Below are positions 51,312 to 58,713 of a stretch of DNA of 64,000 bases, piece after piece; position 1 is the first letter of the stretch; each line of letters begins with the position of its first letter. The notes beneath the pieces were generated by a model. It did no database searches. It was not told the DNA's origin and saw only the letters and a program-made list of their open reading frames with translations. The stretch covers positions 124,001 through 188,000 of the forward strand of contig NZ_BMTD01000016.1 of the NCBI RefSeq assembly GCF_014649495.1, given 5' to 3'. A program made the translations under genes and the position numbers. This DNA is from Streptomyces filipinensis (lineage in GTDB: Bacteria > Actinomycetota > Actinomycetes > Streptomycetales > Streptomycetaceae).

Positions 51312-52801
51312 GCCGTGTGGGGCGCCGCGCCGAGCGGTTCGTGGACGCGGCGGACGCCCGGCTGCCCGTGTACGAGGGCGGCCCGCTGCTGCGCAAGGCG
51401 TTCCCGGACCACTGGTCCTTCCTGCTCGGCGAACTCGCGCTGTACAGCCTGCTGGTGCTGATCCTGACCGGGGTCTGGCTGACCCTGTTCTTCCAGCCGG
51501 AGACGCGGGAGGTCGTCTACGCCGGCCGCTATGTGCCGCTGCGCGGTGTGCGCATGTCGGCCGCCTTCGACTCCACCCTGTACATCAGCTTCGACGTGCG
51601 CGGCGGACTGCTGATGCGGCAGGCGCATCACTGGGCGGCGCTGGTCTTCGTCGCCGCCATCGGGGTGCACCTGCTGCGCATCTTCTTCACCGGCGCCTTC
51701 CGCCGGCCCCGCGAGCTGAACTGGGTGATCGGGGTGACCCTGTTCGCCCTCTCGCTCGCCGAGGGCTTCGCCGGCTACTCGCTCCCCGACGACCTGCTCT
51801 CCGGGACCGGACTGCGCATCGCCCAGGGCATCATGCTCTCGCTCCCGGTCGTCGGCACGTACGTGGCCTTCTTCGCCTTCGGCGGCCAGTACCCGGGCCA
51901 CGACATCATCACCCGCCTGTATCCGCTGCACGTCCTGCTGCTCCCGGGTGCCCTCATCGCCCTGGTCGCCGTGCACCTGATCCTGGTGGTCCATCTCAAG
52001 CACACCCAGTGGCGCGGCCCGGGACACACGCCGCGCAACGCCGTCGGCAAGCCGTTCTTCCCCCAGTTCACCGGCTCCTCCGGCGGCCTGGCCGTCATCG
52101 TCGCCGGCGTGCTGGTGCTGCTGGCGGGCATCGCCCAGATCAACCCGGTGTGGAACTACGGCCCCTACCGCCCCGACCTGGTCTCCACCGCCTCCCAGCC
52201 CGACTGGTACGTCGGTTTCCTGGAGGGCGCGCTGCGGCTGGTCCCGGCCTGGGAGACGAACTTCGCGGGCCACACCCTGATGTGGAACGTCCTGCTCCCG
52301 GCCGTCGTCCTGCCGGCCCTGCTGTTCGCCGTGCTCTACGCCTATCCGTTCGTGGAACAGCGTCTGACCGGGGAGGGGTGGGCCGAGCGGCACCTGTGCG
52401 ACCGGCCCCGCGAGCGGCCCGTCCGCACCGGGCTCGGCGTGGCGGGCACCGTGTTCTACGGCGTGCTGCTGCTGGCCGGCGGGAACGACGTCATCGCCCA
52501 GACCTTCCGCGTCTCCGTCAACGTGATCACCTGGGTGCTGCGCACCGCCCTGATCGTTGCGCCGGTCCTCGCCTTCCTGGTGACCCGGTGGCTGTGCCGG
52601 GCCCTGACGGCGGCCGAGAACGAGCGGCTCGCCGAGGGCGTGCCCACGGGTGAGATCCGGCAGAGCATCACCGGCGGCTACGAGGCCGACCACGAGCCGG
52701 TGGAGACGTTCCGGCCCGGGGCCCCGCGCAGGCCGCTCACCGCTGCGCGTACTGGAACACCATCCCGAACACCCCGCGTGCCAGAACGCCCAGACCGATG
52801 A
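51308..52801 (+). CDS. Cytochrome b, extra QcrB-like
   Basis: The 497-residue membrane protein starts at ATG 51308. N-terminal helices carry the haem-ligand His pairs (RQAHHWAALVF and IGVHLLRIF; YPLHVLLLPG and HLILVVHLKH). Then come the PEWY-equivalent PDWYVGF and further helices. The family is QcrB of the actinobacterial bc1 complex. Genes for the Rieske protein and the dihaem cytochrome c are not adjacent, so this is an orphan second copy, not the main qcrCAB set. The last ~22 residues overlap the 3' end of the ctaF-like gene on the other strand by 65 bp. It probably works with the facing oxidase genes. Confidence 0.9.
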   Translation: MSRVGRRAERFVDAADARLPVYEGGPLLRKAFPDHWSFLLGELALYSLLVLILTGVWLTLFFQPETREVVYAGRYVPLRGVRMSAAFDSTLYISFDVRGGLLMRQAHHWAALVFVAAIGVHLLRIFFTGAFRRPRELNWVIGVTLFALSLAEGFAGYSLPDDLLSGTGLRIAQGIMLSLPVVGTYVAFFAFGGQYPGHDIITRLYPLHVLLLPGALIALVAVHLILVVHLKHTQWRGPGHTPRNAVGKPFFPQFTGSSGGLAVIVAGVLVLLAGIAQINPVWNYGPYRPDLVSTASQPDWYVGFLEGALRLVPAWETNFAGHTLMWNVLLPAVVLPALLFAVLYAYPFVEQRLTGEGWAERHLCDRPRERPVRTGLGVAGTVFYGVLLLAGGNDVIAQTFRVSVNVITWVLRTALIVAPVLAFLVTRWLCRALTAAENERLAEGVPTGEIRQSITGGYEADHEPVETFRPGAPRRPLTAARTGTPSRTPRVPERPDR

Positions 52802-53120
52802 GGAACAGCCACAGCCCGAAGACCACACCGCTCGCCGTCACCGCGAAACCGAGCGCGGTGACGATCGGCCACAGGCTCTCGTCGGGGAAGAACGCGACCG
52901 GCCCGGCGGCGTCCACGACCTCCGCCGCGGTACGGTCCTGCGCCCGCGCCCCGCGGCGCCGGTACTGGATGAGGCAGAAGAACGCGACCAGTCCGGCCAT
53001 CCCGCACGCGACGACCAGCGCGACCGTGCCCGCCTCCTCGCCCGCCCACACGCCGTACAGCGCGGCCAAGCCGCCGAAGAACAGCGCGACCCCGCCGAAC
53101 AGCATCGCCTCCGCCTTCAT
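52737..53120 (-). CDS. ctaF: Cytochrome c oxidase subunit IV (CtaF-like)
   Basis: The 127-residue protein starts at ATG 53120, overlapping the ctaD stop by ATGA. It has two N-terminal membrane helices, a loop with FFPDESLWPI, and two more helices (VVFGLWLFLIGLGVLARGVF). This matches the small actinobacterial aa3 oxidase subunit IV. The gene ends within the cytochrome b gene on the opposite strand. It probably stabilises the oxidase encoded with the upstream ctaD. Confidence 0.88.
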   Translation of the reverse strand: MKAEAMLFGGVALFFGGLAALYGVWAGEEAGTVALVVACGMAGLVAFFCLIQYRRRGARAQDRTAAEVVDAAGPVAFFPDESLWPIVTALGFAVTASGVVFGLWLFLIGLGVLARGVFGMVFQYAQR

Positions 53121-54799
53121 CGCGCCAGCTCCTCTCCGGCCGGGCTCTCGACCTGCGGATGGTGCAGGTCGAAGGCGGGCGATTCCGAGCGGATCCGGGG
53201 CAGCGCCACGAAGTTGTGCCGAGGCGGCGGGCAGGACGTCGCCCACTCCAGGCCCCGCCCCCATCCCCACGGGTCGTCCACGGTGACCTTCCGCCCCTTC
53301 GCGGCGGTACGCCACACGTTGTAGAGGAACGGCACAGCGGAGACGCCGAGCAGGAAGGCGCCCGCGGACGACAGGGTGTTGAGCAGCGTGAAGCCGTCCT
53401 CGGGCAGATAGTCCGCGTACCGGCGGGGCATGCCGGCCTCGCCGAGCCAGTGCTGCACCAGGAAGGTCAGCTGGAACCCCGGGAACAGCAGCCAGAAGTG
53501 CAGTTTGCCGAGCCGCTCGTCGAGCATCTTCCCGGTGAACTTGGGCCACCAGAAGTAGAACCCGGCGAACATCGCGAACACCACGGTGCCGAACAGCACG
53601 TAGTGCAGGTGCGCCACGATGAAGTAGGTGTCGGTCAGATGGAAGTCGAGCGGCGGTGAGGCGATCAGCACCCCGCTCAGCCCGCCGAGCAGGAACGACA
53701 CCAGGAAGCCCAGTGACCACAGCATCGGTGTCTCGAACGAGACCGAGCCGTGCCACATCGTGCCGATCCACGCGAAGAACTTGATACCCGTGGGCACCGC
53801 GATGAGGAACGACATGATGGAGAAGAACGGCAGCAGCACCGCGCCGGTGGCGAACATGTGGTGCGCCCACACCACCGCCGACAGCATGGTGATGGCGATC
53901 GTCGCCCCGATCATCGGCAGATAGCCGAACAGCGGCTTGCGGGAGAACACCGGAACGATCTCCGAGACGATCCCGAAGAACGGCAGCGCCACGATGTAGA
54001 CCTCCGGATGCCCGAAGAACCAGAACAGGTGCTGCCACAGCAGCGCGCCGCCGTTCGCCGCGTCGAAGACGTGCGCCCCGAACTTCCGGTCCGCCTCCAG
54101 CGCCAGCAGCGCCGCCGTGAGCACCGGGAAGGCGGGCAGGATCAGGATCGAGGTGAACAGCACGTTCCAGGTGAAGATCGGCATCCGGAACATCGTCAGG
54201 CCCGGCGCGCGCAGCGACAGGATCGTGGCGATGAAGTTCACCGCGGTCAGGGTCGTCGACACACCGGAGACCACCAGCCCCATCGCCCAGAGGTCCCCTC
54301 CCGCGCCGGGGGAGAAGTAGGCACTGTTGAGCGGTGCGTAGGCGAACCAGCCGAACGCCGCGGCTCCGCCGGGCACCAGGAAGCCGGAGACCACCATCAG
54401 GCCGCCGAACAGGTACATCCAGTACGACAGCGCGTTCAGCCGGGGGAAGGCCAGGTCGGGCGAACCGATCTGCAGCGGCATCACGGCGTTGGCGAACCCG
54501 GCGAACATGGGGGTCGCGAACAGCAGCATCATGATGGTGCCGTGGATCGTGAAGAACTGGTCGTAGCCCTGCTCGCTCAGGAACTGCAGACCCGGCCGGG
54601 CGAGTTCCGCGCGCATCCCGAGGGCGAGCAGCCCGGCGAGCAGGAAGAAGCAGAACGCCGTGACCATGTAGAGCCGGCCGATCACCTTGTGGTCGGCGGT
54701 GGAGATCCAGCGCAGCAACGCCCGGCCCGGCCGCGGCGCGGGCGCCGTGTAGCGGGCGACGATCTCGTATGTGTCCGGCATTTCGGGTAGTTCCGTCAT
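53117..54799 (-). CDS. ctaD: Cytochrome c oxidase subunit I (CtaD), extra copy
   Basis: The protein has 560 residues from ATG 54799 (MTELPEMPD). It has 12 membrane helices. The haem and copper ligands are visible: TIHGTIM (haem a His), WFFGHPEVY (CuB His and cross-linked Tyr), WAHHMF (CuB His pair) and VAHLHYVLFG (haem a3 and haem a). DPLDFHLTDTYFIVAH-like loops are complete. This is an A-type haem-copper oxidase. ctaC (subunit II) and ctaE (subunit III) are not adjacent, so subunits must be shared with the main locus. The gene faces away from the DUF6479 gene and overlaps ctaF. Confidence 0.93.
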   Translation of the reverse strand: MTELPEMPDTYEIVARYTAPAPRPGRALLRWISTADHKVIGRLYMVTAFCFFLLAGLLALGMRAELARPGLQFLSEQGYDQFFTIHGTIMMLLFATPMFAGFANAVMPLQIGSPDLAFPRLNALSYWMYLFGGLMVVSGFLVPGGAAAFGWFAYAPLNSAYFSPGAGGDLWAMGLVVSGVSTTLTAVNFIATILSLRAPGLTMFRMPIFTWNVLFTSILILPAFPVLTAALLALEADRKFGAHVFDAANGGALLWQHLFWFFGHPEVYIVALPFFGIVSEIVPVFSRKPLFGYLPMIGATIAITMLSAVVWAHHMFATGAVLLPFFSIMSFLIAVPTGIKFFAWIGTMWHGSVSFETPMLWSLGFLVSFLLGGLSGVLIASPPLDFHLTDTYFIVAHLHYVLFGTVVFAMFAGFYFWWPKFTGKMLDERLGKLHFWLLFPGFQLTFLVQHWLGEAGMPRRYADYLPEDGFTLLNTLSSAGAFLLGVSAVPFLYNVWRTAAKGRKVTVDDPWGWGRGLEWATSCPPPRHNFVALPRIRSESPAFDLHHPQVESPAGEELAR

Positions 54800-54895
54800 C
54801 GCTGGTGACGCTACTCCCCGCGACCTGCGGCCTCCCGCGCGCCACGCCTCGCGCCCGGAGTCGTATCCGCCGCTCGGCTGGGTACCCGGTGGCCC

Positions 54896-55264
54896 ATGAA
54901 CGTCGCCATGTACGTAGCAGCATCGGGTGCCCAGGTGTTCGGGTACGTCCTCATCCTGCTCGCGGGCGTCGCCTGCGCCGCCGGACTGATGTGGGCCTTC
55001 CGACTCGGCTTCAAGGTGCGCGAAAACGAATCCGACCCGCCGCGACCCGACGAGCAGCCCACGATGCCCGCGTCCGGCCCGGTCCACGAGACCCGCGAGA
55101 TGCGTGAACCCGACGATGTGCCCCGGGCCGCCGACGGGAGCGAGCGGCTGACCCCCTACCAGATCGGCAACGTCCGCTCCCGGCGCGCCGCCGACCAGCG
55201 TCGCCCGCGCTGGTCGCCCGGATCAAGCGGTTCCTTCGGCGGCGGAGGCGGCGGCCGGACCTGA
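54896..55264 (+). CDS. DUF6479-like membrane-anchored small protein
   Basis: The 122-residue protein starts at ATG 54896 (an internal ATG at 54908 is possible). One membrane helix (~15-38, GYVLILLAGVACAAGLMWAFRLG) is followed by KVRENESDPPRPDEQPTMP and a polar tail rich in Arg and Gly, ending with a run of Gly. This pattern matches the DUF6479 proteins seen in many streptomycetes, of unknown function. It is divergent from ctaD by 96 bp. Confidence 0.8.
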   Translation: MNVAMYVAASGAQVFGYVLILLAGVACAAGLMWAFRLGFKVRENESDPPRPDEQPTMPASGPVHETREMREPDDVPRAADGSERLTPYQIGNVRSRRAADQRRPRWSPGSSGSFGGGGGGRT

Positions 55265-55392
55265 GGCGGCCGCCCACTGCCGTGACCGCCGCGTTTGCGG
55301 GCGCGGGGCCGTGGGACCCGGTGAGCCACAGATCGCACACGGGCCCGCGCGGGGCCGATGGGCCCGCGCCGGCACACCGACGCAGAGGGAAG

Positions 55393-55578
55393 ATGGACGA
55401 CGTGACCGCGCATCCCAGCGAGAAACCCACCCTGCCCTACGCCGAGACCGGCTGGGCGAAGGCCCACCGCCGGCGCGGCTGGGGAGTGCGGACCTGTCTT
55501 CCCGCGACCCTGGAGCGCGGCTCCGCGCCGCGGCAGGACACCGCCTGCGAGGACACCATCGTGCGGGGCGAGGACTGA
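55393..55578 (+). CDS. Short hypothetical protein
   Basis: The 61-residue frame can start at ATG 55393 or GTG 55402; GAGGGAAG lies 2 or 11 nt upstream respectively, so the GTG is a little better placed. The sequence (PTLPYAETGWAKAHRRRGWGVRTCLPATLERG) is basic, with two Cys and no signal or membrane segment. I do not recognise a family. Evidence for coding is moderate only: codon bias is right and a ribosome site exists. Confidence 0.45.
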   Translation: MDDVTAHPSEKPTLPYAETGWAKAHRRRGWGVRTCLPATLERGSAPRQDTACEDTIVRGED

Positions 55579-55757
55579 GGGTACCGGCACGCGGACGGCG
55601 GGCGCCCCGGCCAACTCCCGTCGGGAGCAGGCCACACCGTCGAGTTCTTCGCCCGAGCCAACCGCCTCGCATCGGAGAGACGACCGCCAACCCTCGCGGA
55701 GGCAGGAAACGCTCCCGGGCTGGGAGCCGCTGCGCCGCGCGCCGGCCCCGTACGCCC

Positions 55758-56366
55758 TCAGCCGCTGAACTCGCCCGAGCGCAACCGCTCGTAGTGGGCG
55801 GAGCAGTCCGCGTAGGAGGGCAGCAGCCCGGACCGCTCCGCCTCGGCCAGCGAGGGCGCCTCGGCGTCCTTGTCCGACAGCACCGGCGTGATCCCCTGCG
55901 GCCAGGTGATCCCCAGCGCCGGGTCCAGCGGATGTACCCCGTGCTCGCGTCCCGGCGCGTACCCGGTCGAGCACAGGTACACCACCGTGGCGTCGTCGGT
56001 GAGTGCCATGAAGGCGTGCCCGAGGCCCTCGGCGAGGAACAGCGCCCGCCGGCTGTCGTCGTCCAGCCGTACGGCCTCCCACCGGCCGTAGGCCGGGGAG
56101 CCGACGCGGATGTCCACCACCACGTCGAGGACGGCTCCGCGCACACAGGTGACGTACTTGGCCTGGCCGGGCGGTACGTCGGCGAAGTGGATGCCGCGCA
56201 GCACCCCCCGCCGGGACACCGAGCAGTTGGCCTGGGCGAGATCGAGGCGGTAGCCGGTGGCCTCGCGGAACTCCGTGCCCCGGTACCACTCGTGGAAGCT
56301 GCCCCGGTCGTCCGGGAACACCCGGGGCTCCAGCACCCAGGCACCGCCTATCCCCAACTGTCGCAC
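55758..56366 (-). CDS. rmlC: dTDP-4-dehydrorhamnose 3,5-epimerase-like protein
   Basis: The 202-residue protein starts at GTG 56366. The cupin fold is plain: DDRGSFHEWYRGTEF, then NCSVSRRGVLRGIHF (catalytic His region) and VVVDIRVGSPAYGRW, with the active-site Tyr in VYLCSTGYAP. Such enzymes epimerise C3 and C5 of dTDP-4-keto-6-deoxyglucose for rhamnose and deoxysugars. No rmlA, B or D genes are adjacent. It overlaps the end of a broken glycosyltransferase gene by 19 bp, so the pair once formed an operon, perhaps for a wall polymer or deoxysugar. Confidence 0.9.
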   Translation of the reverse strand: MRQLGIGGAWVLEPRVFPDDRGSFHEWYRGTEFREATGYRLDLAQANCSVSRRGVLRGIHFADVPPGQAKYVTCVRGAVLDVVVDIRVGSPAYGRWEAVRLDDDSRRALFLAEGLGHAFMALTDDATVVYLCSTGYAPGREHGVHPLDPALGITWPQGITPVLSDKDAEAPSLAEAERSGLLPSYADCSAHYERLRSGEFSG

Positions 56367-57191
56367 GCCTCACGCCTCCCCTGTCGTCGTGGTCGAACGC
56401 GTTCTTCGTGTTCTCCGTACCCGCCGGCGACGATCCCGCCCGGCGGCAGCGCGAGACCCCGGTCCGGCGTGGGGCCCAGCCGGCGCTCCCTGGTCCAGCC
56501 GCGGAGACCGACCTGCACGTACAGGCCCCACAGCCCGCCGTGCATCGGGTCGCCGCACGAGGCCGTGGCCAGGCCGACCGTGGCGGTCGCGCGCAGCACC
56601 TGCCGGGGGCCGGCGTCCTCGGCGGGGACCCGTTCGCGGGTGGCCCCCACCGGACGCAGTCCAGGGGCGTTCCCGGGGTCGAAGCGCTCGAGGACGACCG
56701 CGTGCGTCTCGCGCGGCAGTGCGAGCCGGTGGCCGTCGGGCATCGCCGGCAGCCGGCGCCCGCTCATCCGCTCCGCCCTCTCCACGCGCAGCCGGCGGCG
56801 CGGCAGCCTGTCGGGTAAGGGGCCCGGTCCGGTGTACCGCTCGACCACGTCGAGGGCCTCGCGCAGGTTCGGCGCCACCGGCCCTCCGGGTAGCGTGGTC
56901 GCCGGGCCGGTCGTCGCTGTCGACGGACATCACGAAGTCGCCGCGGGAGGCCTCGATGCCCACGGTGCGCGGCCTGCCGGACCAGCCGGAGCTCTGCTGG
57001 CGGATGACGTGCGGGTGCCCGGCGGCGAGGGCGTCCAGCCGGGCCGGGGTGGAGTCGGTGGAGCCGTCCTCCACGAAGATCACTTCGTACGCGTCGTCGG
57101 GCAGCCTCCGGCGCAGCAGCGAGGCCACGCAGTCCTCGACGTACGGACCGGGGCCGTGCACGGGGACGACGACGCTGACCCTGACCGGCAT
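56348..57191 (-). pseudogene. Broken family 2 glycosyltransferase
   Basis: The N-terminal ~90 residues from ATG 57191 are a good GT2 start (RVSVVVPVHGPGPYVEDCV, FVEDGSTDSTPARL, RGDFVMSVDSDD with the D-x-D metal site). Then the reading frame fails near 56900. A second frame, 56348-56878, carries what looks like the C-terminal beta-sandwich region (ALDVVERYTGPGPLPD, LRATATVGLATASCGD, LYVQVGLRGWTRERRLG). Most of the catalytic middle is missing, so the gene has suffered a deletion plus a frame change. It precedes and overlaps rmlC. Confidence 0.72.
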
Positions 57192-57314
57192 CCGGCTCCA
57201 AGCCCCCTTTGTCCGCTGGCCGTTGCCTCCGTGGCACGGTGCGCGTGGCCGCATGCTAACCCGGCCCCTTGCCGCGGCGGGCCGGTATCACGCGGCAACG
57301 GGCCGGGCCGCCGG

Positions 57315-57899
57315 TCAGTCGTGGGTCTTGGCGAGCAGCTCCAGGATCTCGGCGGCGGTGCCGCTCTCGCCGAGCCGGGGGAAGATCCGCTGCACGCTGT
57401 TGGCGTGCGCCTCGGGGACGGCGTCGGCCATCGCGTCGGTGGCCAGCGTGACGTGGTAGCCGTGGGCGTAGGCGTCCCGGGCGGTGGACTCCACGCCGAT
57501 GCTGGTGGCGATGCCGGTCAGCACGATCTGGGTGACGCCGCGGCGGCGCAGCTGGACGTCCAGGTCGGTGCCGTGGAAGGCGCTCCAGTTGTGCTTGGTG
57601 ACACGGATGTCGCCGGCGTGGCCGGACAGCTCCTCGACGAGGACGTCCCAGCCCTGCGGGAAGGCGAGGCCGCGCGCCTGGTGCTCGGTGCGGCCGGGGA
57701 CGGCGTCGGCCCAGTCGGGGGCGAAGGAGACCCGGACCAGGACCACGGGCAGGCTCCGGGCCCGGAAGGCCTCGGCCAGTGCGGCGGTGCGGGAGACGAC
57801 GTCCGCCGCCGCGTGCGGCTGCACGGGCATGCCCACGATGCCGTTCTGCAGGTCGATCGCGACGAGGGCGGTCCGGGGGTCGAGCGTGGTGAGCGACAT
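57315..57899 (-). CDS. Isochorismatase-family hydrolase without the catalytic Cys
   Basis: The 194-residue protein starts at ATG 57899 (MSLTTLDPRT). The family Asp is in LVAIDLQNG, and the Lys is in VTKHNWSAFHG. Where cysteine hydrolases have G-x-x-T-x-x-C-V, this protein reads GIATSIGVESTARDA, with Gly in place of Cys. It therefore cannot use the nicotinamidase-type mechanism, although isochorismatases of the PhzD type also lack Cys. The substrate is unknown. It is on the same strand as the MarR gene, 250 bp downstream of it, and could be separately controlled. Confidence 0.85.
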   Translation of the reverse strand: MSLTTLDPRTALVAIDLQNGIVGMPVQPHAAADVVSRTAALAEAFRARSLPVVLVRVSFAPDWADAVPGRTEHQARGLAFPQGWDVLVEELSGHAGDIRVTKHNWSAFHGTDLDVQLRRRGVTQIVLTGIATSIGVESTARDAYAHGYHVTLATDAMADAVPEAHANSVQRIFPRLGESGTAAEILELLAKTHD

Positions 57900-58149
57900 G
57901 GGTCGGTCAGGCCTTTCGAGGGGTGGTCGTCCGTGCGGTGGTGAGCCGGCCGGCCAGCGGTCCGGCGGAGTGGCCGCCGGCAGCGGGGCGGAGCCGGCCG
58001 GCGGCGACAGGGCCGGGCGTTCCGCCCGGCGGTGTCGGCGAGGTGGGGGAAGAGAGAGCCGGCGCGGGCCGTGCGGGTCCACCGGACGGCCGGTGGAATC
58101 CGGCGGGGAGGGGCGGGGGCCTGCCCGGTGTGTCCGGTGGGCCCCGGTG

Positions 58150-58587
58150 TCACGGCTGCGACAGCCGTTCCATCAGCTCCAGTGCCCTCAGGACCGTCTG
58201 CCGTTCCTCCTCGGTGTAGCGGTCCTGGAAGGCGCGGGCCAGCCACTCCTCGCGGACCTGCCGGTTGCCCTCGACGCGGGCCCGGCCCGCGTCGGTCAGG
58301 GTGACCAGCTGGCGGCGGCCGTCGTCGGGGTCGGGGGTGCGCCGGACCAGGCCGTGCCGCTCCAGGGCCGCCAGTGTGGTCGCCATCGACTGCGGGCGGA
58401 CGCCCTCGGCGGCGGCGAGCGCGCTGGCCGTGGCCGCTCCGTGCTTTGCGGCCAGGGTGAGCGCCGACTCCTGCGACGGGCTCAGGTCGGTGTCCTGCGC
58501 GACCTCGCGGATACGGCGCCGCAGCCGGCTGAACACCACACGCAGATCGCGTGCGGTGCGGGCGGCGGAGTCGGAGATGTCGGCCAT
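58150..58587 (-). CDS. MarR-family transcription regulator
   Basis: The 145-residue protein starts at ATG 58587. The winged helix is shown by ATASALAAAEGVRPQSMATTLAALERHGLVRRTPDPDDGRRQLVTLTDAG, the typical MarR recognition helix and wing (D-x-R). Helices at both ends form the dimer. Two palindromes lie just upstream (58606-58621 and 58628-58641), between this gene and the divergent FAD-dependent oxidoreductase gene. It probably represses both, and is released by a small aromatic or oxidised ligand. Confidence 0.92.
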   Translation of the reverse strand: MADISDSAARTARDLRVVFSRLRRRIREVAQDTDLSPSQESALTLAAKHGAATASALAAAEGVRPQSMATTLAALERHGLVRRTPDPDDGRRQLVTLTDAGRARVEGNRQVREEWLARAFQDRYTEEERQTVLRALELMERLSQP

Positions 58588-58605
58588 GGCGCCCACCCTA
58601 CGATC

Positions 58606-58621
58606 GACAGTCGAAACTGTC
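58606..58621. promoter_or_regulatory. MarR-type operator candidate 1
   Basis: gacagt-cgaa-actgtc is a perfect palindrome 18 bp upstream of the marR start codon. Confidence 0.65.
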
Positions 58622-58627
58622 CACCTC

Positions 58628-58641
58628 AAACTGTTCAGTTT
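58628..58641. promoter_or_regulatory. MarR-type operator candidate 2
   Basis: aaactg-tt-cagttt is a perfect inverted repeat. Its centre is 21 bp, two helical turns, from that of candidate 1, and the half-sites share ACTG. Confidence 0.6.
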
Positions 58642-58713
58642 TGGCTGTCGAATTGCCGGGTACTCGCCCGTCCTCGGACAGGGCTGCACGTCGGTGAACT
58701 CAAGGGAGCGCAG

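Noticed and set aside
55758..57191. A rhamnose or deoxysugar biosynthesis cluster
   Set aside because: Only an rmlC-like gene and a broken glycosyltransferase are present; rmlA, rmlB and rmlD are absent.
57484..58713. Upstream extension of the YdiJ-like frame
   Set aside because: It is antisense to the MarR and isochorismatase-type genes; the ATG at 58714 has a ribosome site and begins the family domain.
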